Shown here in pieces: positions 56,167 through 62,882 of a stretch of 62,882 nucleotides of DNA. The DNA comes from Stenotrophomonas maltophilia. GTDB taxonomy: Bacteria > Pseudomonadota > Gammaproteobacteria > Xanthomonadales > Xanthomonadaceae. Location of the stretch: contig NZ_RAUX01000031.1 of the NCBI RefSeq assembly GCF_013464485.1, positions 1-62,882 on the forward strand. The letters run 5' to 3'. A model generated the notes under the pieces. It ran no database searches and was not told the origin of the DNA. It saw only the letters and a list, made by a program, of their open reading frames with translations. The translations under genes and the position numbers were made by a program. The number at the start of each line of letters is the position of its first letter. Position 1 is the first letter of the stretch.

Positions 56167-57048
56167 TCAACCACGCTGGTCCACGCTGGCGCGCGCGATG
56201 GCCGGCCACTGCAGGGCCACCGACTCGATGCTGTCCGCACTGACCGCACGCAGATCGCGCGGGTAGGCTACATGCGCGGCGTCCTGCAGGCGCAGTGCAT
56301 GGAACTGCCCGTTGCTGGCACGCAGTGCCCACCCACCCTCCTGGCAGCGCGTGGATGCCAGATAGGCCACTCCCTGCGCAACGGCGTCCGGATGCAGTTC
56401 GTCGGGCTCGCCCTCGATGCCCCACATGCGTGTCTTCGCCACCGGCGAAACCGCATTGACCACGATGCCGTGCTCGGCACCTTCCAGCGCCAGCACATTG
56501 ACCAGGCCAAGCGCGGCCAGCTTGCCCATCGCATAGGCGGACAGTCCGCGCTGTGCGTACTGCGGATACAGCGCGCGATCGGAGGTGGTGATGACGATGC
56601 GGCCACCGCCCGCCGCGCGCATCGCGGGCCACGCCGCCTGCGCCAACCACAGCGGTGTCTTCGCCGCCAGGCACAGCATCCGATCCAGTGCTTCGTCCGT
56701 GATCACTTCCAAGGCCTGGTATTCGACCCAGCCGGCGTTGTGGATCAGGAAGTCGATGCGCCCATGCTGGTGCAGCAGGTCCTGCAGGAGTGCGCCGCAC
56801 CCCGCGCGATGATCGATGCGCCCGGACACGGCCTGCACGGAATGGCCCTGCGCCTGCAGCGCCTCGACACTGCGTTGGATGCGCTGCGGATCATGGCCAC
56901 AACCATCGGTGCCGGCACCGACGTCATGCATCACCACGTGCGCACCACGTTCGGCCAGCAGCCGGCTGTAGGCCAGGCCCAGTCCACCGGCGGCGCCCGT
57001 CACCAGGCCGACCTGGCCCTCAAAGGAAATTCGGGAAATCGGCTTCAT
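56167..57048 (-). CDS. SDR family oxidoreductase
   Basis: A 293-residue short-chain dehydrogenase. NAD(P) loop VTGAAGGLGLAYSRLL, then FLIHNAGWVEYQ with the conserved NAG. Catalytic Ser in IVITTSDRALYPQ and the Tyr-Lys pair in SAYAMGKLAALGL are present, so it should be active. It resembles the multifunctional-enzyme-type (hydroxyacyl-CoA) SDRs, with a C-terminal extension. I start at ATG 57048. Probably cotranscribed with the LysR gene after it. Confidence 0.88.
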   Translation of the reverse strand: MKPISRISFEGQVGLVTGAAGGLGLAYSRLLAERGAHVVMHDVGAGTDGCGHDPQRIQRSVEALQAQGHSVQAVSGRIDHRAGCGALLQDLLHQHGRIDFLIHNAGWVEYQALEVITDEALDRMLCLAAKTPLWLAQAAWPAMRAAGGGRIVITTSDRALYPQYAQRGLSAYAMGKLAALGLVNVLALEGAEHGIVVNAVSPVAKTRMWGIEGEPDELHPDAVAQGVAYLASTRCQEGGWALRASNGQFHALRLQDAAHVAYPRDLRAVSADSIESVALQWPAIARASVDQRG

Positions 57049-57126
57049 TCGCACAGCTTCAGCCACACGCCACTGACAGGGCCAATACCATTGGCCGCAC
57101 ACCACGATACGCACACGCTATCGTCG

Positions 57127-57204
57127 AAAAAGGGGACGGAAGGGATTAAGTCGTTTCAGGCACAGCGGTGCCAAATACGACTTAATCCCCTCCGTCCCCT
57201 TTTT
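57127..57204. repeat. Long hairpin repeat AAAAAGGGGACGG type
   Basis: 28-nt arms (57127-57154 and 57177-57204) with one mismatch, around a loop that itself contains GGCAC-AGCG-GTGCC. The T-rich end on either strand makes it a possible bidirectional terminator. It stands 2 nt from the end of the EamA gene. The left arm recurs at 38181-38210. Confidence 0.88.
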
Positions 57205-57206
57205 CT

Positions 57207-58070
57207 TCAGCGGCTGAAGTGGCGGGCGCCGGCGACGCAGAGCACGGCGGCCAGCGTCACCAGCACCATGCCCAGGCTGACCGACTCGTGCAGCAGCAAT
57301 GCAGCCAGCGTCAGACCGAAGAAGGGTTGCAGCAGCTGCAACTGGCCGACAGCGGCTATGCCGCCTTGTGCCAGACCGCGATACCAGAACAGGAACCCAA
57401 GCAGCATGCTGAACACCGCCACGTAGCCCAGTGCCCACCATGCCGACGCGTCGACCGCTGCAAACGAGGCCGGTCGCATCAGCACCGTCAATGGAAGCAT
57501 CACCGGCAACGCCAGCAGCAGTGCCCAGCTGATCACCTGCCAGCCACCCAGATGCCGAGCCAGCCGGCCGCCTTCGGCATACCCCAGGCCGCACACCACG
57601 ATCGCCGCCAGCATCAGCAGGTCGGCCTGCAGCGAGGCTTCGATGCCGTTGCGTGCGGCATAGCCGACCACACACGCGCTTCCCAGCAGCGAAAACAGCC
57701 AGAACGCGGGTCGCGGCCGATCGCCACCACGCAGGACGCCGAACACCGCAGTGCTCAGCGGCAACAGGCCCAGGAATACGATGGTGTGCGCTGATGAAGC
57801 ATGGCGCAGGGCCAGCGCGGTCAGCAGCGGGAATCCGACCACCACCCCGAGGCTGACAACCGCCAGTCCAGGCAGATCACTCCGGCGCGGCCACGGCTGG
57901 CGCAGCATCAGCAGCAGGCCCAGGCCGAGTACCGCAGCGATGGTGGCCCGCGCGGCAGTGACGAAGCCTGCATCCAACTGCAGCACCGCCAAGCGCGTGG
58001 CCGGCAACGAGCCGGCAAAGATCACCACGCCAATGAAGCCATTGATCCAACCATTCGCCGACCGTTCCAC
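57207..58070 (-). CDS. EamA/DMT family transporter
   Basis: A 287-residue drug/metabolite exporter with ten predicted helices and two EamA repeats (IGVVIFAGSLPATRLAV in the first, VAVFSMLLGFLFWYRGLAQGGIA in the second). The start is GTG 58070 behind GGGAG. Divergent from a MocR-type regulator over a palindromic operator, an arrangement that usually couples exporter expression to an amino-acid or amine ligand. Confidence 0.9.
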   Translation of the reverse strand: MERSANGWINGFIGVVIFAGSLPATRLAVLQLDAGFVTAARATIAAVLGLGLLLMLRQPWPRRSDLPGLAVVSLGVVVGFPLLTALALRHASSAHTIVFLGLLPLSTAVFGVLRGGDRPRPAFWLFSLLGSACVVGYAARNGIEASLQADLLMLAAIVVCGLGYAEGGRLARHLGGWQVISWALLLALPVMLPLTVLMRPASFAAVDASAWWALGYVAVFSMLLGFLFWYRGLAQGGIAAVGQLQLLQPFFGLTLAALLLHESVSLGMVLVTLAAVLCVAGARHFSR

Positions 58071-58150
58071 GCCTGTGCTCCCGCAATGCCGGGCGATGCC
58101 CGGTGGACGATCATGGAAACATCGACCACGACATCTCCCCAGCTACAATC

Positions 58151-58176
58151 CAGTACAGTTTCAAGAAACTGTACTG
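58151..58176. promoter_or_regulatory. MocR operator palindrome
   Basis: CAGTACAGTTTC-AA-GAAACTGTACTG: two perfect 12-nt arms with a 2-nt centre, between the EamA and MocR genes. It is followed by a second CAGT-like half-site near 58192 (ACAGTG). Its position, 26 nt before the MocR ATG, fits autoregulation. Confidence 0.8.
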
Positions 58177-58201
58177 CTCACACTTCCACTACAGTGCCGC
58201 C

Positions 58202-59581
58202 ATGAACCGCCCCCTCACCCGCATTGAATCGGTCATCCAGACGGTCCGTAGCCGCATCACCGCACGGGTGGACGGGCCAGGCTCGCGCCTGCCCTCGGTG
58301 CGCGCGCAGGCAGCGGCGATGGGGGTGTCGGTGTCCACCGTGGTCGAGGCCTACGAACGCCTGGCAGCGGAAGGCGTGATCGCCGCGCGCGCCGGGTCCG
58401 GCTTCTACGTCAGTGGGCCGGCCGCGCCGCTCGCACTGGCCGGGATGGAACCACGGCTGGACCGTGCGGTGGATCCGCTGTGGGTATCGCGGCAGTCGCT
58501 GGAAACACCCACCGGCCACCTCAAGCCTGGCTGCGGCTGGATGCCCAGCGAGTGGCTGTATCACGAAGGCGTGCGTCGCGGCCTGCGGCGCTTGGCACGT
58601 GTCGATGCACCGCAGCTGGCCGACTACGCCGGACCGCTCGGGCTGCCCGCCCTGCGCCAACTGCTGCAGCGGCGTGCGGCCATGCTGGGCATCGACGCGC
58701 CGATGGAGCAGATCCTGCTCACCGAATCGGGCACCCATGCCGTCGACCTGATCGGCCGTTTCCTGCTCAAGCCCGGCGACTGCGTGCTGGTCGACGACCC
58801 CAGCTACTTCAATTACCACGCCCTGCTGAAGGCGCACCAGGTGCAGGCGGTGGGCGTGCCCTACACGCACACCGGTCCGGACCTGCACGCATTCGAACAG
58901 GCGCTGCAGGCACATTCGCCACGGCTGTACATCACCAATTCCGGCCTGCACAACCCGACCGGCGCGATGCTCTCGGCCAGCACCGCACATCGGCTGCTGG
59001 GGCTGGCCGAACGCAGCGAACTGATCATCGTCGAGGACGACATCTTCGCCGACTTCGAACTGCAGCCGGCACCGCGCCTTGCTGCGCTCGATGGGCTGTC
59101 GCGGGTGATCCACGTCGGCAGTTTCTCCAAGACCCTGTCGGCCGCTTCGCGCTGTGGCTACATCGCTGCACGCCATGACTGGATCGAGGCACTGACCGAT
59201 CTGAAGCTGGCCACCAGCTTCGGCGGCGGCCATCTGGCGATGCAGTTGATGCACATCGCGCTGACCGACAGTGGCTATCGCCGCCACATGCAATCGGTGC
59301 GCTCGCGCCTGGCCGATGCGCGCCGGCACACATTGCGGAAACTGCACACGCTGGGCATTACCCCGTGGCTGCAGCCGGAAGCCGGCCTGTTCCTCTGGTG
59401 CCAGCTTCCCGATGGCCGCGACGCCGCTGCGCTGGCACGGCAATGCCTGCGCGAAGGCATCGTGCTGGCTCCGGGCAACGCCTTCAGCCAATCGCAGCGC
59501 GCGGCTGACTATGTGCGCTTCAACGTCTCGCAGTGCCAGGACCCACGGATCTGGCAGGTACTGGCACGGGCGCTGCAATAG
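58202..59581 (+). CDS. MocR/PdxR-type transcriptional regulator (GntR HTH + aminotransferase domain)
   Basis: A 459-residue fusion. N-terminal GntR winged helix (residues about 1-72: SRLPSVRAQAAAMGVSVSTVVEAYERLAAEGVI). Then a fold-type I aminotransferase domain: VDDPSYFNYHALL, NSGLHNPTGAMLS, VEDDIFADFEL and the PLP-binding Lys in GSFSKTLSAASRCGYIA. Such regulators bind PLP-amino acid adducts. Its 3' end overlaps the next LysR gene by 62 nt, antisense. Confidence 0.93.
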   Translation: MNRPLTRIESVIQTVRSRITARVDGPGSRLPSVRAQAAAMGVSVSTVVEAYERLAAEGVIAARAGSGFYVSGPAAPLALAGMEPRLDRAVDPLWVSRQSLETPTGHLKPGCGWMPSEWLYHEGVRRGLRRLARVDAPQLADYAGPLGLPALRQLLQRRAAMLGIDAPMEQILLTESGTHAVDLIGRFLLKPGDCVLVDDPSYFNYHALLKAHQVQAVGVPYTHTGPDLHAFEQALQAHSPRLYITNSGLHNPTGAMLSASTAHRLLGLAERSELIIVEDDIFADFELQPAPRLAALDGLSRVIHVGSFSKTLSAASRCGYIAARHDWIEALTDLKLATSFGGGHLAMQLMHIALTDSGYRRHMQSVRSRLADARRHTLRKLHTLGITPWLQPEAGLFLWCQLPDGRDAAALARQCLREGIVLAPGNAFSQSQRAADYVRFNVSQCQDPRIWQVLARALQ

Positions 59582-60464
59582 GCGCGTAATGCGCCACCAG
59601 CGCGTCCACCACCACCCGCACGCCCGGCAACTGCCCACGGCGATGCGGCAGCAGCACAGTGGTCGTGACCTCACCGGCATGCCACGCCGGCAGCACGCGC
59701 TGCAGGCGGCCAGCAGCGATGGCCGCCGCACACAGGCTGCGGGGCAACACGGTAATCCCAAGCCCTGCTTCAGCCGCCGCGATCAGCAGCTGCGATTCGT
59801 TGCCGACCATTGCCACCCGGGGCTCCACCAGCACAGTGCGCGCGTCAGCATCGTGCAGCGTCCAGCGTGTTGCGTGGCGTGCGGTCAGCAGGCCGGCATG
59901 CATGTGCAGCTGCTCGGGGGTGTCCAATGCCAGCGCCGAGGCCAGGTAGGCAGGCGACGCTACCAGCACGATGCGCTCGCTACCCAGCTGGCGCTGCACC
60001 AAGCCGGAATCAGGCAGCGGACCGAAGTGGCTGCGCAGCGCGATGTCGATGCCCTCCTGCGCCAGGTCGATGAAACGATCGCTGGCCTCCACCTCGATGC
60101 GCAGGCGCGGGTAACGCCGTGCCAGCGCAGGCAGGCAGGCGGCGAGCGGGCCCTGCACCACCGGAATCGACGCGCTGATGCGTACGGTGCCGCTGGGTTC
60201 GGCCTGGCGCCCTCGGACGATGGTTTCAGCTGCTTCCACTTCCGACAGCGCCGCACGTGCACGCTCGAAGAATTCCTGGCCGATCTCGGTCAATGCGAAA
60301 CGGCGCGAACTGCGCTGCAACAGGCGAACCTGCAGCTGCTCCTCCAGCAATGCCACGCGCTTGCTCAGGGTGGAGCGCGGCAGGCCGAGATGGCGGCCGC
60401 CGGCGGCGAAACCACCTTGCTCTACTGCGGTCACGAACAGGGCCAGGTCGTTGAGGTTGAGCAT
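59520..60464 (-). CDS. LysR family transcriptional regulator
   Basis: A 314-residue LysR regulator starting MLNLNDLALFVTAVEQGGFAAGGRHLGLPRSTLSKRVALLEEQLQ, with the effector domain from SGTVRISASIPVV. The last 20 residues are low-complexity and overlap the MocR gene. Divergent from the GST gene across a GTCCACA palindrome, so GST is the likely target. Confidence 0.9.
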   Translation of the reverse strand: MLNLNDLALFVTAVEQGGFAAGGRHLGLPRSTLSKRVALLEEQLQVRLLQRSSRRFALTEIGQEFFERARAALSEVEAAETIVRGRQAEPSGTVRISASIPVVQGPLAACLPALARRYPRLRIEVEASDRFIDLAQEGIDIALRSHFGPLPDSGLVQRQLGSERIVLVASPAYLASALALDTPEQLHMHAGLLTARHATRWTLHDADARTVLVEPRVAMVGNESQLLIAAAEAGLGITVLPRSLCAAAIAAGRLQRVLPAWHAGEVTTTVLLPHRRGQLPGVRVVVDALVAHYAPIAAPVPVPARSVGPGTARR

Positions 60465-60471
60465 GCGCAAC

Positions 60472-60487
60472 GTCCACAGGTGTGGAC
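60472..60487. promoter_or_regulatory. Candidate LysR operator
   Basis: GTCCACA-GG-TGTGGAC, a perfect 7-nt-arm palindrome 8 nt upstream of the LysR ATG and about 92 nt from the GST start. Confidence 0.5.
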
Positions 60488-60579
60488 TTCAGGATGCCAT
60501 TTAGCTGGCTTCTGTCGCAATGTCCATGCAGGCACGCTTTCCCTACCCGCCGCACCGCGGCTTCAACCGGAAAACTGCC

Positions 60580-61278
60580 ATGACCCCGATCCTCTTCTAC
60601 GGCGTGCCCTCGGGCTGCTCGTTCGGCTCCATCGTTGCCCTGGAATGGCTGCGCCAGCCTTACCAGCTATGCCGCATTGACATGCCCGGCCAAGTGCAGG
60701 GTGAAGACTACCGCCGCCTCAATCCGCTGGGAGAAACGCCCACCCTGCGCACCGCCGAAGGTGAGCTGATCAGCGAGAGCCTGGCCATCCTCAACCACCT
60801 GGCCGCGCGCGGCATTGCCCAGGGCTGGGGCTTCGCGCAGGGCACGCCCGGCTTCGACCGCCTCAACCAGGCGCTGGCCTATCTCAACACCAGCTTCTTT
60901 GGTGCATATGCCCCGCTCTGGCATGCGCTGGAACATGCCGAGGGTGCCGACGGCGAGGCCCTGCGCCGCTACGGCACGGAAAAAGTACGCCACGTGCATC
61001 AGGCGCTTGAGCAGATGATCGGCAACGGCCCATGGCTGCTGGGCGAGCGGCGCAGCTTCGCCGATGCCTACTTTGCCGGCATCGCCCGCTGGAACGACTA
61101 CCATCAGGTCGTCGACCGCAGCGAATTCCCGAAGCTGCAGCAACTGTTCGAACGCCTGCAGGACGATGCGGGCGTGCAGTTCGCGCATGCCATCGAAGCG
61201 CAGCAGCCGGCAACCAGCGGCGGTGGATTCCTCGGCGAGGTGCGGCTGGAAGAGGTGCTTGAGGCCGCAGCGGCCTGA
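60580..61278 (+). CDS. Glutathione S-transferase family protein
   Basis: A 232-residue GST. The thioredoxin-like domain has ILFYGVPSGCSFGSIVALEWL with a Ser/Cys in the active-site position and ETPTLRTAEGELISESLAIL with the glutathione-binding Glu-Ser. The helical domain includes the DAYF Asp. Upstream in-frame Mets exist (60520, 60526) but add a basic extension unlike the family. Divergent from LysR. Likely detoxification; substrate unknown. Confidence 0.88.
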   Translation: MTPILFYGVPSGCSFGSIVALEWLRQPYQLCRIDMPGQVQGEDYRRLNPLGETPTLRTAEGELISESLAILNHLAARGIAQGWGFAQGTPGFDRLNQALAYLNTSFFGAYAPLWHALEHAEGADGEALRRYGTEKVRHVHQALEQMIGNGPWLLGERRSFADAYFAGIARWNDYHQVVDRSEFPKLQQLFERLQDDAGVQFAHAIEAQQPATSGGGFLGEVRLEEVLEAAAA

Positions 61279-61365
61279 GTCCTGTCCTGCCCGTACGGCA
61301 GCGGCGCGCAATGCCTCTTGCGCGCCGCGCTACAGTGGTATGTCCCCCGCTGCAGGAATCCGCGC

Positions 61366-62040
61366 ATGTCCACGTTCTCCGATCCGCAGGCGGTGGCCCG
61401 CTATGCCGAAGCGCCGCTGCGCCAGGTGCCCGGCTTCCTCGCCCTGCAGCAGATGAGCCGGCTGCTGCTGGCCGAACGTGTCCCTGCGCAGGGCCGCGTG
61501 CTGGTGCTGGGTGCCGGTGGCGGGTTGGAACTGAAGGCCTTCGCCGAGGCGCAGCCGTGCTGGCAGCTGCTGGGGGTCGACCCGGCCGCGCCGATGCTGG
61601 CCCTGGCCGAGCAGACACTGGGTCCGCTGATGTCGCGCGTGCAGCTGCTGGAAGGCTATATCGACGATGCACCGGATGCGCGCTTCGACGGCGCCAGCTG
61701 CCTACTGACCCTGCACTTCCTCGATGCCGCGCAGCGCCTGCACACGCTGCGCGAACTGCACCGGCGCCTGCAACCCGGCGCGCCACTGGTGGTGGCGCAC
61801 CACAGCGTGCCGCAGGACCCGGCCGGCAAGCTGCGATGGCTGCAGCGCTACGCAGCGTTCGCCGAAGCCTCGGGGGTTGCCCACGCCGATGCGCAGCGCG
61901 CGATCGACGCCATTGCCGAACGGTTGCCGCTGCTGGCGCCCGAGCAGGAGGTCGCGCTGCTGCAGGAGGCCGGCTTCGACGGTGTGGAGCTGTTCTACGC
62001 CGGCTTCAGCTTCAAGGGCTGGGTGGCCTACGCAACCTGA
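61366..62040 (+). CDS. SAM-dependent methyltransferase
   Basis: A 224-residue class I methyltransferase. SAM motif I is VLVLGAGGGLELKAFAEA (about 44-61), followed by GVDPAAPMLALAEQTLG and LLTLHFLDAAQRLHTLRELHRRLQPG. Start at ATG 61366 after GCAGGAATC. Transcribed like GST, 87 nt downstream. Similar proteins are annotated as generic class I methyltransferases; substrate unknown. Confidence 0.86.
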   Translation: MSTFSDPQAVARYAEAPLRQVPGFLALQQMSRLLLAERVPAQGRVLVLGAGGGLELKAFAEAQPCWQLLGVDPAAPMLALAEQTLGPLMSRVQLLEGYIDDAPDARFDGASCLLTLHFLDAAQRLHTLRELHRRLQPGAPLVVAHHSVPQDPAGKLRWLQRYAAFAEASGVAHADAQRAIDAIAERLPLLAPEQEVALLQEAGFDGVELFYAGFSFKGWVAYAT

Positions 62041-62059
62041 TGCACCCGGCCCGCAGGCA

Positions 62060-62719
62060 TCATGGCACCACCGTGATACCGATGCGCTGCATCAACAGCG
62101 CCACCTGCTGCACATCCAGCGTGGCGCCGCGCAGATTGGTGCTGCGCAGGTCCAGCTCGCCCAGCTCGGAGTTGGTCAGATCGCAGTCGGTGAAGTTGGC
62201 GCTGTTCCAGTCGATGCCCTCGAACTGGCCACCGGACAGGTCCGAGCCGGCGAAGCTGGCACCGCTCACGTTCGCACCGTCCCAGCGGTTCTCCCACAAC
62301 TCGCACTTTTCCAGTGTCACCCGCGAAAAATTCGCATAGCGCAGGTTCGACTTCTTGATGAAGGCACTGCAGAACCAGCTGCGCGTGGTGATCTGGTTCA
62401 TGAAGCTGGCGTTGCTGAAGTCCGCGCCCTGCGCGCGGCATTCGCTGATCTCCAGGCCCAGCGCCTTGATGAAACTGAAATGGCACATGCTGAGATCGCA
62501 GCTGCGGAAGCTGGCTTCTTTCAGCGTGGCGCCGTTGAAGCGACAACCGGCGCGCGTGTCGGCGTCATAGAAGCCGCAGTTGATGAACTCGGTACCGGTC
62601 AGGTCGGCGCCGGAAAAATCACATTCGTGGAACTGCTGGTCGACCACCTTCTGGCCGGTGTACTGGTCCGCGCCGATGCGCAGCTTGCGGTGAACGGTGG
62701 GGGACATCGGGGATTCCAT
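62060..62719 (-). CDS. smqnr: Pentapeptide-repeat quinolone protection protein SmQnr
   Basis: A 219-residue pentapeptide-repeat protein. Repeats A(D/N)LxG-like run from FHECDFSGADLTGTEF to LRSTNLRGATLDV, forming a DNA-like right-handed helix that protects gyrase and topoisomerase IV from fluoroquinolones. The sequence YTGQKVVDQQFHECDFSGA is that of chromosomal SmQnr from S. maltophilia. ATG 62719 gives the known length; ATG 62707 is an alternative. Expression is normally repressed by SmqnrR, divergent and partly outside the window. Confidence 0.93.
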   Translation of the reverse strand: MESPMSPTVHRKLRIGADQYTGQKVVDQQFHECDFSGADLTGTEFINCGFYDADTRAGCRFNGATLKEASFRSCDLSMCHFSFIKALGLEISECRAQGADFSNASFMNQITTRSWFCSAFIKKSNLRYANFSRVTLEKCELWENRWDGANVSGASFAGSDLSGGQFEGIDWNSANFTDCDLTNSELGELDLRSTNLRGATLDVQQVALLMQRIGITVVP

Positions 62720-62816
62720 GCCATGAGCCCCGCCATGATGCCGGGCTTCGCAGGCGATCCAAAGGCCCGCAGCCTCAGATCGCCGACAGGCCCGTCGCCG
62801 CCTCGCCCCCACCCCA

Positions 62817-62858
62817 TGCACGTTGTTGCACGTTAATGCACGAAAGTGCAGACTTGCA
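62817..62858. promoter_or_regulatory. Phased TGCA repeats, candidate SmqnrR operator
   Basis: TGCACG or TGCAGA starts at 62817, 62827, 62837 and 62847, exactly 10 nt apart (one helical turn), with a further TGCA at 62855. The array lies in the smqnr/smqnrR divergent region, ending 3 nt before the smqnrR ATG. DeoR-type regulators often use direct repeats. Confidence 0.6.
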
Positions 62859-62860
62859 AC

Positions 62861-62882
62861 ATGAGCTCCGATCCCAGCCCCC
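62861..62882 (+). CDS. smqnrR: Start of the divergent DeoR-type regulator SmqnrR (partial)
   Basis: ATG 62861 opens a frame MSSDPSP that runs off the window. Literature places the DeoR-type repressor gene smqnrR divergent from smqnr in S. maltophilia. With only seven codons visible, identity rests on position. Confidence 0.55.

Noticed and set aside
55250-56800. A 516-residue fusion of a long N-terminal region to a LysR regulator.
   Set aside because: The extra part is out of frame with, and inside, the SDR gene that has an intact active site; LysR starts at 56128.
54230-61278. A genomic island from 54 to 61 kb because of many regulators.
   Set aside because: No integrase, tRNA, direct-repeat ends or base-composition change was seen; the genes look like ordinary accessory content.

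Overview
The window is GC-rich chromosomal DNA from a gammaproteobacterium of the Stenotrophomonas maltophilia complex. Three things point there. A 219-residue pentapeptide-repeat protein at the right edge matches the chromosomal quinolone-protection protein SmQnr, with its divergent regulator just starting. Intergenic regions carry many GTAG/GTGG-headed palindromes of the SMAG/REP type. The order kdsD-kdsC-lptCAB-rpoN-hpf-ptsN-hprK-rapZ-PTS-mgtE is the xanthomonad arrangement. I saw no rRNA, tRNA, CRISPR array, prophage or classical insertion sequence.

Left half (about 0.2-22 kb), core genes. On the minus strand a translationally coupled trio encodes a DUF2066 protein, a PerM-type permease and Hda. 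Divergent from it are purM, three small membrane-protein genes and purN, then two tandem DUF3108 genes. A REP pair and a terminator separate these from the minus-strand EF-hand gene, murA and a BolA-family gene. Next comes a long plus-strand run: kdsD and kdsC (KDO synthesis), lptC-lptA-lptB (LPS transport), rpoN (sigma-54), hpf, ptsN, hprK and rapZ. After a 515-nt repeat cluster it continues with a mannose-type EIIA, HPr and EI, and ends with the Mg2+ channel gene mgtE. This is a full regulatory phosphotransferase relay (EI, HPr, EIIA-Ntr, EIIA-Man and HPr kinase) with no sugar permease beside it.

Middle (22-43 kb), mixed housekeeping and accessory genes. These include a lipoprotein esterase, and a REP-associated tyrosine transposase (RAYT) bracketed by inverted copies of its own palindrome. 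Then come pyrB-ruvX-yqgE, a DUF4153 membrane protein with DNA-3-methyladenine glycosylase, a YitT protein, a GNAT acetyltransferase and a DUF4287 protein. A LysR regulator faces an aldo/keto reductase. The pilT-pilU twitching ATPases are divergent from the yggS-proC pair, and a LysR/SDR pair follows. SoxR sits across a textbook SoxR-type promoter from an MFS transporter gene that is cut by one in-frame TGA. Finally a DUF4105 inner-membrane protein is coupled to a large lipoprotein alpha/beta hydrolase.

Right part (43-62.9 kb), accessory-like. An RND efflux pump (membrane fusion protein plus permease, no outer-membrane channel) is divergent from a two-component system. A TonB-dependent siderophore receptor, a 14-TM MFS exporter with LysR, an SDR with LysR, an EamA exporter with a MocR regulator on a near-perfect operator, a LysR/GST pair, a methyltransferase and smqnr/smqnrR follow.

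The most novel-looking material is structural. It comprises (i) the RAYT with matched REPs, (ii) a dispersed element with a conserved loop and non-conserved but self-complementary stems (1-82 and 18078-18250), (iii) the nonsense-split SoxR-controlled transporter, and (iv) four TGCA repeats at exactly 10-nt spacing in front of smqnrR. No wholly new defence or metabolic system stood out.
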